From Mesorhizobium sp. ORS 3359 (GTDB taxonomy: Bacteria > Pseudomonadota > Alphaproteobacteria > Rhizobiales > Rhizobiaceae): a stretch of DNA of 34,646 nt. The notes below the pieces were generated by a model. It worked only from the letters and a program-made list of their open reading frames with translations, did no database searches and was not told the DNA's origin. This document shows positions 23,151-31,579 of the stretch, piece by piece. The DNA lies in contig CCNC01000113.1 in the NCBI GenBank assembly GCA_000824845.1, positions 1-34,646 on the forward strand, written 5' to 3'. Both the position numbers and the translations under genes were made by a program. Within the stretch, counting starts at the first letter, position 1; every line of letters starts with the position of its first letter.

Positions 23151-23606
23151 ATGCATACCGCCATTTCCGCCAAGCTCATCCATGTCGCCGCCGCCGCGTT
23201 CACGGGTGCCGCGCTGCTCTTCGGCGCCGGCAATGCCGCTCACGCCAACCAGATCGTCGCCAAGGTCTCGCTGTCGCAGCAGATCATGGAAGTCACCGTC
23301 GACGGTCGCCCGACCTACACCTGGAAAGTCTCGACCGGCGCGAGGGGGCACATCACGCCGACCGGTTCGTTCAAGCCGACGCGTTTGCATGAGATGTGGT
23401 ACTCGAAGAAATACGACAACGCGCCGATGCCGCATTCGGTGTTCTTCAGCGGCGGCTACGCCGTCCACGCCACCTATGCCATCAGCCGTCTAGGCCGTCC
23501 CGCTTCGCATGGTTGCGTGCGGCTGCATCCCGACGCGGCAGCCGACTTCTATCAGCTCGTCGAGGCCTTCGGCCCCGCCAACACCAGCATCGTCATCGTC
23601 AAGTAA
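23151..23606 (+). CDS. L,D-transpeptidase (YkuD domain), periplasmic
   Basis: A 151-residue secreted enzyme that links peptidoglycan stems or attaches proteins to peptidoglycan. A signal peptide occupies about residues 1-32 (ending AAHA-N). The YkuD catalytic motif is complete: His106 in VHAT, then SHGCVRL with His120 and the nucleophile Cys122. The domain starts almost directly after the signal peptide, with no LysM or other binding module, typical of the small rhizobial family members. The ATG at 23151 is preceded by AGAGGG; the longer frame from 23022 would bury the signal peptide. A shared hairpin terminator separates it from the convergent efflux operon. Confidence 0.93.
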   Translation: MHTAISAKLIHVAAAAFTGAALLFGAGNAAHANQIVAKVSLSQQIMEVTVDGRPTYTWKVSTGARGHITPTGSFKPTRLHEMWYSKKYDNAPMPHSVFFSGGYAVHATYAISRLGRPASHGCVRLHPDAAADFYQLVEAFGPANTSIVIVK

Positions 23607-23650
23607 AAGGCTGGGTTAGGGTAGCAGGTCGGTTGCCGCCTTCGGCGTAG

Positions 23651-23706
23651 TTTGTGAGACGCAATTCCGGACGGAAAACCGTTACACACTTTTCCTGGAA
23701 TTGCTC
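23651..23706. repeat. Rhizobial intergenic palindromic repeat (GCAATTCC family), copy
   Basis: GACGCAATTCCGGACGG, then AAAACCGTTACACAC and TTTTCCTGGAATTGCTC. GCAATTCC and GGAATTGC are the stem ends. It matches 6028-6080 with a few differences and lies between the L,D-transpeptidase stop and the shared terminator. Confidence 0.8.
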
Positions 23707-23730
23707 AGCTGAAGCCGTGAGGCAACCGCC

Positions 23731-23763
23731 AAAAAAAGAGGCCGGAGTTTCCGGCCTCTTTTG
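23731..23763. terminator. Bidirectional Rho-independent terminator
   Basis: GAGGCCGG (23738-23745) and CCGGCCTC (23751-23758) flank a 5-nt loop, with TTTT on the plus side and AAAAAAA before it, giving a U-tract on both strands. It serves the convergent L,D-transpeptidase and efflux-pump genes. Confidence 0.9.
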
Positions 23764-23782
23764 TCTTTAGCTGTCGTGCCGA

Positions 23783-26700
23783 TCAGCTCGGCAGCGCCGG
23801 CATCAGCTTCGGATCGGGCTTCTCGGCGAGATGCGGCAGGTCCTTGCTGGCAATGAAGGTGTAGAACATCGGCACGACGAAGAGCGTGAACATCGTGCCG
23901 ACCAGGATGCCGGTGAAGATGACCAGGCCCATCGAATAGCGGGCGGCCGCGCCGGCGCCGCTGGAGATGATCAGCGGCACGACGCCCAGCGCCATCGCCG
24001 CCGTCGTCATCAGGATCGGCCGCAGGCGCACCTTGGCCGATGCGATGATGGCGTCGCGGCGGCGCATGCCGTGCACCTCGCGCTGCTGGTTGGCGAACTC
24101 CACCAGCAGAATGCCGTGCTTGGTGATCAGGCCGATCAGCGTGATCAGGCCGACCTGGGTGTAGATGTTGAGCGTCCCGAGTCCGATGTTGAGCGGCACG
24201 ATGGCGCCGAAGATCGACAGCGGCACGGCCATCATGATGATCAGCGGGTCGCGGAAGCTCTCGAACTGGGCCGCCAGCACCAGATAGATCACGACCACCG
24301 CCGCGGCGAAGGCGATCAGGATGGTGTTGCCCTGCTCCTTCTCCTGCCGCGACTGGCCGGAATAGTCGATGAAGAAGGTGTCGGGCAGGGTCTCCTTGGC
24401 GATATCCTCCAGCACCTTCAAGCCGTCGCCGGTGGTCACGCCGGGCAAAGGCAAGGCCGAAATCGTCGAGGAGTTCAGCTGGTTGAACTGCTCGATGGCC
24501 GCCGGCGAGGCGTTGGTCGAGATCTTCACCACCGCCGACAGCGGCACCATCTTGCCGTCGACGCTGCGAATGAAATACTCGCCAAGCTTCTCGGGGTTGT
24601 CGCGGAATTCCTGCGGCACCTGCGGGATGATGTCGTAGCTGTTGGAATCCCGATCGAACTGCGCCACCTCGGCGCCGCCGACCAGCAGCGTCAACGTATT
24701 GCCGATATCCGCGATCGGCAGGTTCAACGCCGCCGCGCGCTCGCGGTCGATGGTGACGGTCACCTGCGGCGCGTCGTAGGCCATCGAGTTCTGCACGACG
24801 ATGAAGCGGCCCGAGGCTTGCGCCTTGTTCTTGATTTTCTCAGCCTGATCGAAGACCTCCGAAGGGTCGCCGGTGGAGCGCACGACCATGGAAATCGGCA
24901 GGCCGCCGCCGGAACCCGGCAGCGTCGGCGGCGCGAAGACGAAGGCCTGAACGCCAGCGACCTTGGCGAGCCGTGCCGTGATGTCGGCCTGCAGTTCCTT
25001 CGAATTGCGCTTGCGGTCGGCCCAATCCTTGAAGGCGAAGCCGACGAAGGCGCTGTTGGTCGCGCCGCCGAAGGCGACGGCCGAGAACTGCGCCCGGGTC
25101 TCGGGGATGTCCCTCACCAGGCCGAGCATCTGGTTGACATAGGTCTCGGTGTAGTCCGACGTCGCATAGCGCGGCGCGGTCACCAGAGAGAGCAGGAAGC
25201 CCTGATCTTCTTCGGGCGCCAGTTCGGTCGAGGTCTTGGTGAACATGAAGCCGGTGAGGGCGACAAGCGCCACGACGATGATCAGCGTCACCGGCCGGTT
25301 CCGGAGCGAGGCGGTGACGGCCCGTTCATAGACGCGCTCGACCCGGCTGAACGTACCATCGACGATGCGCTGGAAGCGTCCGTGCTGGCCCGCCTTCAGC
25401 AAGCGCGCCGACATCATCGGCGTGATCGTCATGGCGATCAGGCCCGACAGCACCACGGAGCCAGCCAGCGTCACCGCGAATTCGCGGAAAAGCGCGCCGG
25501 TCAGGCCGCCGGTGAAGGCAAGCGGGGCGAACACGGCGGCCAGCGTGATGGTCATCGCCACGATGGCTGTCGCGATCTCGCGCATGCCGTTGAAGGCCGC
25601 CTGCATCGGCGACATGTGGTCCTCTTCCATGTGGCGGTGGATGTTTTCCACCACCACGATGGCGTCGTCGACGACGAGGCCGATCGCCAGCACCATGGCA
25701 AGCAGCGACAGAAGGTTGATCGAGTAGCCGACCGCAAACAGGATGAAGCAGACGCCGATCAGCGACAGTGGGATGGTCACGATCGGCATCATCACCGAGC
25801 GGAAGGAGCCGAGGAACAGAAGGATGACCACGATGACGATGGCGACGGCCTCGCCGATGGTCTTGAACACTTCCTCGATCGAGGCGCTGATCTGGCCGGT
25901 GGCGTCGTAGACGACCTCGATTGTCATTCCTTTCGGCAGCGTTTCCTGAATCACCGGCACGAGCTTGGTGACCGCGGCCGCGGTCGTCAGCGGGTTGGCG
26001 GCCGGCGTCGGGAAGATGGCGAGGAAGGTTCCCGGCTTGCCGTTGAAGCTCACCCTGGTGTCGGTGCTGGCCGCGCCGAGCTCGACACGCGCGACATCGC
26101 GCAGGCGCACAACCTCGCCGTTCGTCGAGCGGATCGGGAGCTGGGCGAAGGCCTCCGGCGTCTGCAGGGTCGAATGCACGGTGATCGAGGAGACCACATA
26201 CTCGTTCTGGGTGTTGCCGGGCGCCGACAGGAAATTCGAGTTGTTGATGGCGGTCAGCACGTCAACCGCCGTGGCGCCGCGCGCGGCGAGCCGGATCGGG
26301 TCGATCCAGATGCGCATGGAATATTCCTGGGCGCCGAAGATCTGGACGTCGGCGACGCCTTCCACGGTCGAGATGCGGGGCCGAATGACGCGCTCGATAT
26401 ACTCGGTGAGCTGCTCCTTTGTCATGTTCGGGTTCTGCATCGAGATGTACATCATCGCGAACTGCTGCCCGGTGCCCTTGACGATGACCGGATCCTTGGA
26501 GCCGTCCGGCAAGGTGCCGCGCACGCCCTGGACCTTGGACAGCACCTCGGCGAGCGCGACGTCCGGATTGGAGCCGAGCTTCATCTGCACCGTGACCGTG
26601 CTCGAGGACGGACGGCTGGACGAGGTGACGTAGTCGATGTTTTCGGTTGAGGCGACGGCGCGCGCGATCGGCGCCGAGATGAAGCCCTGGATGAGGTCGG

Positions 26701-26866
26701 CGCTGGCGCCCGGATAGGCCGTGGTGATCGTGATCGCCGTCTCGTCAACCTTGGGGTACTGGCGGATCGACAGGCCGAAGATGCCCTGGAAGCCCAGCAG
26801 CAGGATCATGCAGGCCAGCACCGTAGACAAGACGGGCCGGCGAATGAAGAGGTCGGAAAAGCTCAT
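23783..26866 (-). CDS. RND efflux pump inner-membrane transporter (HAE1 family)
   Basis: A 1027-residue proton-driven drug/metabolite exporter of the AcrB/MexB/MdtBC superfamily, at normal full length. It opens with SFSDLFIRRPVLSTVLA and has the repeated architecture of a first transmembrane helix, a large periplasmic domain, helices 2-6, and the same again. The proton-relay pair is visible as GLVVDDAIVVVENIHR in helix 4, and the second half carries ITKHGILLVEFANQQRE. The N-terminus and overall style are nearer to MdtB/MuxB-like pumps than AcrB, but I cannot assign a substrate. Its ATG overlaps the stop of the adaptor gene by 4 nt. No outer-membrane channel gene is present, so a TolC-like protein elsewhere is needed. 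Confidence 0.95.
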   Translation of the reverse strand: MSFSDLFIRRPVLSTVLACMILLLGFQGIFGLSIRQYPKVDETAITITTAYPGASADLIQGFISAPIARAVASTENIDYVTSSSRPSSSTVTVQMKLGSNPDVALAEVLSKVQGVRGTLPDGSKDPVIVKGTGQQFAMMYISMQNPNMTKEQLTEYIERVIRPRISTVEGVADVQIFGAQEYSMRIWIDPIRLAARGATAVDVLTAINNSNFLSAPGNTQNEYVVSSITVHSTLQTPEAFAQLPIRSTNGEVVRLRDVARVELGAASTDTRVSFNGKPGTFLAIFPTPAANPLTTAAAVTKLVPVIQETLPKGMTIEVVYDATGQISASIEEVFKTIGEAVAIVIVVILLFLGSFRSVMMPIVTIPLSLIGVCFILFAVGYSINLLSLLAMVLAIGLVVDDAIVVVENIHRHMEEDHMSPMQAAFNGMREIATAIVAMTITLAAVFAPLAFTGGLTGALFREFAVTLAGSVVLSGLIAMTITPMMSARLLKAGQHGRFQRIVDGTFSRVERVYERAVTASLRNRPVTLIIVVALVALTGFMFTKTSTELAPEEDQGFLLSLVTAPRYATSDYTETYVNQMLGLVRDIPETRAQFSAVAFGGATNSAFVGFAFKDWADRKRNSKELQADITARLAKVAGVQAFVFAPPTLPGSGGGLPISMVVRSTGDPSEVFDQAEKIKNKAQASGRFIVVQNSMAYDAPQVTVTIDRERAAALNLPIADIGNTLTLLVGGAEVAQFDRDSNSYDIIPQVPQEFRDNPEKLGEYFIRSVDGKMVPLSAVVKISTNASPAAIEQFNQLNSSTISALPLPGVTTGDGLKVLEDIAKETLPDTFFIDYSGQSRQEKEQGNTILIAFAAAVVVIYLVLAAQFESFRDPLIIMMAVPLSIFGAIVPLNIGLGTLNIYTQVGLITLIGLITKHGILLVEFANQQREVHGMRRRDAIIASAKVRLRPILMTTAAMALGVVPLIISSGAGAAARYSMGLVIFTGILVGTMFTLFVVPMFYTFIASKDLPHLAEKPDPKLMPALPS

Positions 26867-28131
26867 TGCTGAACCTCTTTGTTCGCCGATTTGCTGGGGT
26901 CGATGGTGTTGTCGACGGCAACCGACATGCCGTTGAAGAGCCGGTTCTGGCCGGCGGTGACGACCTGGTCGCCGTCCTTGAGGCCCTCGACGATCTCGAC
27001 CATGCCGTTGTTGCGGCGGCCGAGCTTCACGAAGATCTGCGAGATGGTGAACGCCTGCTGCTGCGCGGCATCGGCCGGCTTGGTGTCAGCCGGCTTCGTG
27101 GCGTTGTCCGCGGGTTTGGACGCGTCCGCCTGCGGCTTGGCGGCATCTGCCTTGCCGGCGGCGGCTTTCTGCTCGTCCGGCTTTGCCGGCGCGGCAGCGG
27201 CGCCCTCCGCCGGCTTTGCCGGCACGACCACGAAGACATAATCGCCGTAGAGGCTCGTCGTCACCGCAGTTTGCGGCACCGAGATGACATTGTTTTCCTG
27301 CGGCAGCTCGACACGGATCTGGACGAACTGTCCAGGCGTCAGCTTGCCTTCCGGGTTGGCGACCTCGCCGCGGATCGAAACAAGCCGGCTCGCCGGATCG
27401 ATCTTGGGATCGATGCCGCGGATGGAGCCGGCAAAGGACATGTCCGCAAGGCTGCTGCCAAGCTTGACGGTCTGGCCGATCTTGAGCAGCGGCAGCTGCT
27501 GTTCGGGAACCGTGAAGTCGACCCGCATCGTGTCCAGATCCTGGATCGTCACCACCGAATTGCCGGGGGCCAGATATTGGCCGATATCGATCTTCGGGAT
27601 GCCGACCGTGCCGCCAAAGGGCGCGGACAATTGCTTCTGGTCGAGCACGGCCTGCAGCTTGTTCACCTGCGCGGCCGAGGCATCCGCGGCGGCGCGCGCG
27701 GCGTCGAGCGTCGCGTCCGTGCCGACGCCGCGCCGCTGCAATTCAATCGCGCGGGTCAGCGCCGCCTGGTCGGAGGCGGCCTGCGCCTTCTGCGCCACCA
27801 GATCAGCCTTCTCGACCGCGTCGTCCAGCTGCAGGAGCACCGCGTCGGTGGCGACCTTCTGGTTGGCGTGGAAGAGGATGTTCTTGACGATGCCGCTCGT
27901 TTCGACGGTAAGGTCGACGCCGCGCACGGCGTTGACGGTGCCGATGGCCTCGACGCCCGGCGTCCATGCCGAAGGCTTGACGACCACTGTCGAGACCGTG
28001 GCTGCCGGCGGCTTCATCGTGGCGAAATACTGCTTGATGCCGGCATCGCGCATGAAGTTGAAACCAACGATGCCGACGCAGACGAGAGCGAGCAGAATCA
28101 GGAACACAGCGATGATGAAAAAGCGCTTCAC
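26863..28131 (-). CDS. RND efflux periplasmic adaptor (membrane fusion protein)
   Basis: A 422-residue adaptor linking the RND pump to an outer-membrane channel. One N-terminal membrane helix (about 4-26) anchors it; then come the lipoyl half-motifs (GVDLTVETSG and LSAPFGGTVG), the coiled hairpin (about 105-165) and the beta-barrel domain. The start is placed at GTG 28131, which has AGGGGA upstream; an ATG at 28191 would add 20 residues before the anchor. An odd feature is a roughly 56-residue Ala/Lys/Pro/Asp-rich insertion at about 304-359 (27055-27222), with repeated KPAD units, between two strands near the start of the membrane-proximal domain. The gene is first in the leftward operon and diverges from a TetR regulator. 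Confidence 0.92.
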   Translation of the reverse strand: MKRFFIIAVFLILLALVCVGIVGFNFMRDAGIKQYFATMKPPAATVSTVVVKPSAWTPGVEAIGTVNAVRGVDLTVETSGIVKNILFHANQKVATDAVLLQLDDAVEKADLVAQKAQAASDQAALTRAIELQRRGVGTDATLDAARAAADASAAQVNKLQAVLDQKQLSAPFGGTVGIPKIDIGQYLAPGNSVVTIQDLDTMRVDFTVPEQQLPLLKIGQTVKLGSSLADMSFAGSIRGIDPKIDPASRLVSIRGEVANPEGKLTPGQFVQIRVELPQENNVISVPQTAVTTSLYGDYVFVVVPAKPAEGAAAAPAKPDEQKAAAGKADAAKPQADASKPADNATKPADTKPADAAQQQAFTISQIFVKLGRRNNGMVEIVEGLKDGDQVVTAGQNRLFNGMSVAVDNTIDPSKSANKEVQQ

Positions 28132-28222
28132 GGACAGTCCCCTCGAGCCGGCAACCGGCAAAACAATCGATGTCGGGACACATATCGACAACAGGTCCCG
28201 ACTTCAAACGGCGCCTTACTGT

Positions 28223-28236
28223 ACCGGCTGGACGGT
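28223..28236. promoter_or_regulatory. Candidate operator between efflux operon and its TetR gene
   Basis: ACCGGCTGGACGGT is an inverted repeat of the form ACCGnCnnGnCGGT in the 143-bp divergent gap. The position fits autoregulation and control of the pump by the adjacent TetR protein. There is only one site, so support is moderate. Confidence 0.4.
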
Positions 28237-28274
28237 CTTGTCAATTCCGCCTAAGCTAATATAGGGAAGGCGTG

Positions 28275-28808
28275 ATGAGAGCACCCAGGGCAAACTCACG
28301 CGAAAAGATACTTGCCGCCGCCGCCGACGTGGCGCGCGAGGCAGGCCCGGGAAGCTTGTCGCTCGAGGCAGTCGCCAGCCGCGCCGGGGTGTCGAAGGGC
28401 GGCTTGCTTTACAACTTCCCGACCAAGGCCAAGCTGATGCAGGGCCTTGTCGAAAGCTATCTCCGCGACTTCCAGAAGGCGTTGGAAGCACGCACCGCCG
28501 AATCCAGGCACGAAAGCGCGCTCTCGGCCTATATCAAGCTGTCGGCCGACGACTGCGAGCGACCGAAACCCTCGGCCTCCTGGATTTTCTCGGCGATCGC
28601 GGAAGATCCCGATTTCCTGACGCCGATAAAAGCCTTCAAGCACCAGCTGCTCGAACGATTGAAGGAAGAGACCAGCGATCTCGGCTCGCTGCTAGTCTGC
28701 TTCCTCGCCATCGAGGGGATGCGCAGCATGAACCTTTTCGATTTCGATGTGCTTTCCGAAGACGAGCATAAGCTCCTGGTGGCCTCGCTGCTGAAGATAG
28801 CCGGATAG
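28275..28808 (+). CDS. TetR-family regulator, probable local repressor of the RND pump
   Basis: A 177-residue TetR protein. The DNA-binding region reads REKILAAAADVAREAG, then LSLEAVASRAGVSKGGLLYNFPTK at about residues 28-51 in outline. The KGGLLYNFPTKAKLM pattern places it in the branch with a short C-terminal domain similar to TetR_C_37-like proteins; this sub-branch call is tentative. GGGAAGG upstream supports ATG 28275, with a GTG one codon earlier as alternative. It is divergent from the adaptor gene, the usual arrangement for a pump repressor. The inducer is unknown. Confidence 0.9.
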   Translation: MRAPRANSREKILAAAADVAREAGPGSLSLEAVASRAGVSKGGLLYNFPTKAKLMQGLVESYLRDFQKALEARTAESRHESALSAYIKLSADDCERPKPSASWIFSAIAEDPDFLTPIKAFKHQLLERLKEETSDLGSLLVCFLAIEGMRSMNLFDFDVLSEDEHKLLVASLLKIAG

Positions 28809-28899
28809 GTCGCCTCCCGGCCAAGGCGTCACACCAGCTTCATCCTGGGGACATAGCGTCCTTCCCGGTTCTTTGCCGCAATGCAAATGGAGTGGGACA

Positions 28900-30510
28900 A
28901 TGGTGGACGTGGTATCAAGTGAGGCGGGGATCCCGAGACCGGATCATCCCCTGGAGCAATCGGGCGGCGCCAAATGGTTTCTACCGGCTTTCGGCGTGCT
29001 GGTGCTCGTCGGCATCATCTATGTCGGTTACGCGCTCAGCCAGGACCTGGCAATTGCCAAGACGGTGCCGTGGATCCTGCTCGGCATAGCGCTTCTGATT
29101 GCGCTGGGCTTCGAATTCGTCAACGGCTTCCACGACACCGCCAACGCCGTCGCCACCGTCATCTATACGCGGTCGCTGCCGGCCGAATTCGCCGTCATGT
29201 GGTCCGGCGTCTTCAACTTCCTCGGCGTCTTGACCTCGAGCGGCGCGGTGGCGTTCGGCATCCTGTCGCTGCTGCCGGTCGAGCTCATCCTGCAGGTCGG
29301 CTCGTCATCCGGCTTCGCCATGGTGTTCGCCCTGCTGGTCGCCGCCATCCTGTGGAACCTGGGCACGTGGTTCCTCGGCCTGCCGGCTTCGAGCTCGCAC
29401 ACGATGGTCGGTTCGATCATCGGCGTCGGCCTCGCCAACCAGTTCATGGCTCCGGCAGGAAGCGCCACCAGCGGCGTCGATTGGGGGCAGGCGACCAATG
29501 TCGGCACCACCCTGCTGGTCTCGCCGATCGTCGGGTTCTTCGCCGCCGCGGTGCTGCTCTATGCAATGAAGCTCCTGGTGCGTAATCCTGCCCTCTACGA
29601 AGCGCCGAAAGGCAAAACGCCGCCGCCATGGTGGATCCGCGCGCTGCTGATCTTCACCTGCACCGGCGTCAGCTTCGCGCATGGCTCCAATGACGGCCAG
29701 AAGGGCATGGGCCTGATCATGCTGATCCTGATCGGCGTGGTGCCGACCGCCTATGCGCTCAACCGCACGCCCGACATCAACTATCTCGACGCCTATAAGT
29801 CGGCCTCCGTCGCCGTCGAGCAGGCGCTGGGCAAATATGTCAAGCCGGGGGTCACCGTCGCGGATGCCAATGCCGCAAAGGCCGCCGTGCAGGAAGCCGT
29901 GCGCAGCAAGTCGTGGAACGACCAGACGACGCTCGCGCTGCAGACCTACATCCACAGCACGACCGCCAGGCTGCAGCCCTACGCCACCGTCGACAACGTT
30001 CCGACTGACCTGGTCAGCAACGCGCGCAACGACATCTACCTGATCGGCGAGGCGCTGAAGCTGATCGACAAGAAGAAGCTGCTGCCGATGCAGGACGCCG
30101 ACCTGAAGGCGGTCACCGACTATCACAAGGCGGTCGACAACGCGACGAAGTTCATCCCGCTGTGGGTGAAGATCGCCGTGGCGCTGGCGCTCGGGCTGGG
30201 CACCATGGTCGGCTGGAAGCGCATCGTCGTCACCGTCGGCGAGAAGATCGGCAAGAGCCACCTGACCTATGGCCAGGGCGCCGCCGCCGAGCTGGTCGCG
30301 ATGATCACCATCGGCATGGCCGACCGCCTCGGCCTGCCGGTGTCGACCACGCACGTGCTGTCGTCCGGCGTCGCCGGCACGATGGCGGCCAACGGCTCCG
30401 GCCTGCAGTGGTCGACCGTGCGCAACCTTCTGCTGGCCTGGGTGCTCACGCTGCCCTGCTCGATCGCGCTGGCCTTCGTGCTGTTCGTGATCTTCCGCCA
30501 CGTTTTCTGA
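28900..30510 (+). CDS. Inorganic phosphate transporter, PiT family
   Basis: A 536-residue inner-membrane symporter that takes up phosphate with a cation. Both PiT repeats are visible: NGFHDTANA at residues 75-83 with SSSHTMVGS soon after, and SFAHGSNDGQKGMG with VSTTHVLSSGVAGTM in the second half. A hydrophilic stretch of about 130 residues (roughly 288-420) lies between the two halves and is probably a cytoplasmic or periplasmic domain; it carries a helix-rich, charged sequence with TTARLQPYATVDNVP. GGAGTGGGACA precedes ATG 28900; the open frame begins at a TTG at 28873. No PhoU-like partner gene is adjacent. It appears monocistronic. Confidence 0.95.
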   Translation: MVDVVSSEAGIPRPDHPLEQSGGAKWFLPAFGVLVLVGIIYVGYALSQDLAIAKTVPWILLGIALLIALGFEFVNGFHDTANAVATVIYTRSLPAEFAVMWSGVFNFLGVLTSSGAVAFGILSLLPVELILQVGSSSGFAMVFALLVAAILWNLGTWFLGLPASSSHTMVGSIIGVGLANQFMAPAGSATSGVDWGQATNVGTTLLVSPIVGFFAAAVLLYAMKLLVRNPALYEAPKGKTPPPWWIRALLIFTCTGVSFAHGSNDGQKGMGLIMLILIGVVPTAYALNRTPDINYLDAYKSASVAVEQALGKYVKPGVTVADANAAKAAVQEAVRSKSWNDQTTLALQTYIHSTTARLQPYATVDNVPTDLVSNARNDIYLIGEALKLIDKKKLLPMQDADLKAVTDYHKAVDNATKFIPLWVKIAVALALGLGTMVGWKRIVVTVGEKIGKSHLTYGQGAAAELVAMITIGMADRLGLPVSTTHVLSSGVAGTMAANGSGLQWSTVRNLLLAWVLTLPCSIALAFVLFVIFRHVF

Positions 30511-30528
30511 GCGGGAAAACACTCAAGG

Positions 30529-30554
30529 AAACGGCGCTGCTCACGGCGCCGTTT
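30529..30554. terminator. Hairpin between PiT gene and convergent membrane-protein gene
   Basis: AAACGGCGC (30529-30537) pairs with GCGCCGTTT (30546-30554) across an 8-nt loop. It starts 19 bp after the PiT stop and overlaps the last codons of the convergent gene. The weak U-tract (GTTTCTGT) makes it a plausible terminator for the rightward transcript. Confidence 0.65.
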
Positions 30555-31404
30555 CTGTCTGCGGCCGCTCCGCCTCGGCCCTGCCAAGGCGGAGCAACTG
30601 GCGCAGCGACAACATGTGCAACAGGATCGAGCTTGGCACCACGAAAGCAGGGGTAAGCACACCCGGATAGGCGCCGGCGCCGATGCTCTGCACATCCGGA
30701 ACGATCAGTTGCAACGGGCCGGGCGAGGTGATCACGCCCATGGTGACCGCGACCGCGAAATCGCCGAGGCCGAGGATGTTCCAGAGGGTTGCCGCTCTTC
30801 GGCCCCCGACTGTGCCGGTCGCCACCGCCAGCGCCGCGGGCAGCGCAAGCAGCCCGGTCAGCACATCGCCCATGCCTGCGGGCACAGCGAACGCTCCGGG
30901 CAGGGCACCATGCAGCCAGGCTGCGAGAGCCCAGCCGCCGAATATGCGGTAGAGCTGAAGCGCCACGAGCCAGCTTGCCGGCATCGCGTCGAGCACCTGG
31001 CCGATCCGCTTCGAGAACAGCAGTAGCGGAGCGCCTATGACCACCGGCAGGAAGATCGCCGCTGGCAACAGCGGTAAAGACGAGGCGTCCGTGTGGAAGA
31101 CACCGTTGATCGCAGCGCTCCAGGCGATGGCCAGCCACAGCGTATCGGGGATCATGACCACCAGCCAGGTCACGCGGCGTTGGCCTGGCGTCAGGCCCGT
31201 CTGTTCGAGACCGAGCCACAATCCAAGCGCGATAAACCCGTGGGCCGCGAGCTGGTGGGCCGTGGTCGGAACGCCGCTGGCCTGGATCGGCGGGAAGGTA
31301 AAGATCATCAGTAGCCAGAGCGCCGTGAGCGCCGCAAGCCAACGAAAGCCGCGCCATGCGTCACCAGATGGAACGACAGGAGAAGGAACAGCTTCCGTGG
31401 TCAC
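30541..31404 (-). CDS. Multi-pass membrane protein of unknown function
   Basis: A 287-residue integral membrane protein with about eight hydrophobic segments spread over its length. The N-terminus (about 20 residues) is hydrophilic and the C-terminus is charged (RLGRAEAERPQTE). Recognisable features are a helix with TVGGRRAATLWNILGLGDFAVAV in outline, and MGDVLTGLLALPAA before it. This arrangement resembles uncharacterised membrane proteins often annotated only as hypothetical; no transport or catalytic motif was identified. It is apparently a single-gene unit in an accessory-looking gap between the phosphate transporter and the ketone-body genes. A frame-shifted antisense-like frame on the same strand (30446-31357) is a shadow. 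Confidence 0.8.
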   Translation of the reverse strand: MTTEAVPSPVVPSGDAWRGFRWLAALTALWLLMIFTFPPIQASGVPTTAHQLAAHGFIALGLWLGLEQTGLTPGQRRVTWLVVMIPDTLWLAIAWSAAINGVFHTDASSLPLLPAAIFLPVVIGAPLLLFSKRIGQVLDAMPASWLVALQLYRIFGGWALAAWLHGALPGAFAVPAGMGDVLTGLLALPAALAVATGTVGGRRAATLWNILGLGDFAVAVTMGVITSPGPLQLIVPDVQSIGAGAYPGVLTPAFVVPSSILLHMLSLRQLLRLGRAEAERPQTETAP

Positions 31405-31579
31405 CGGCGGTACTCCGTTGAGCTCAGCGCTTTTGCGCTGCCGTCCGGATGTACGCCTGCTTTCCGCGAGGGACTATTTGCTACAATGTTGACAGGCTAT
31501 GAAGAATAGCTTCACAGACGCCGAGCGTTTCCAGGCACGTCGCGCTGCCTCTCTGCTCCGTCCGTGCTGGGCGCAAGGA

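Noticed and set aside
23831..26650. A 939-codon open frame on the plus strand opposite the RND pump
   Set aside because: Composition is dominated by His, Asp, Gly and Arg with no membrane or domain pattern; it is the antisense shadow of a full-length, motif-complete pump gene.
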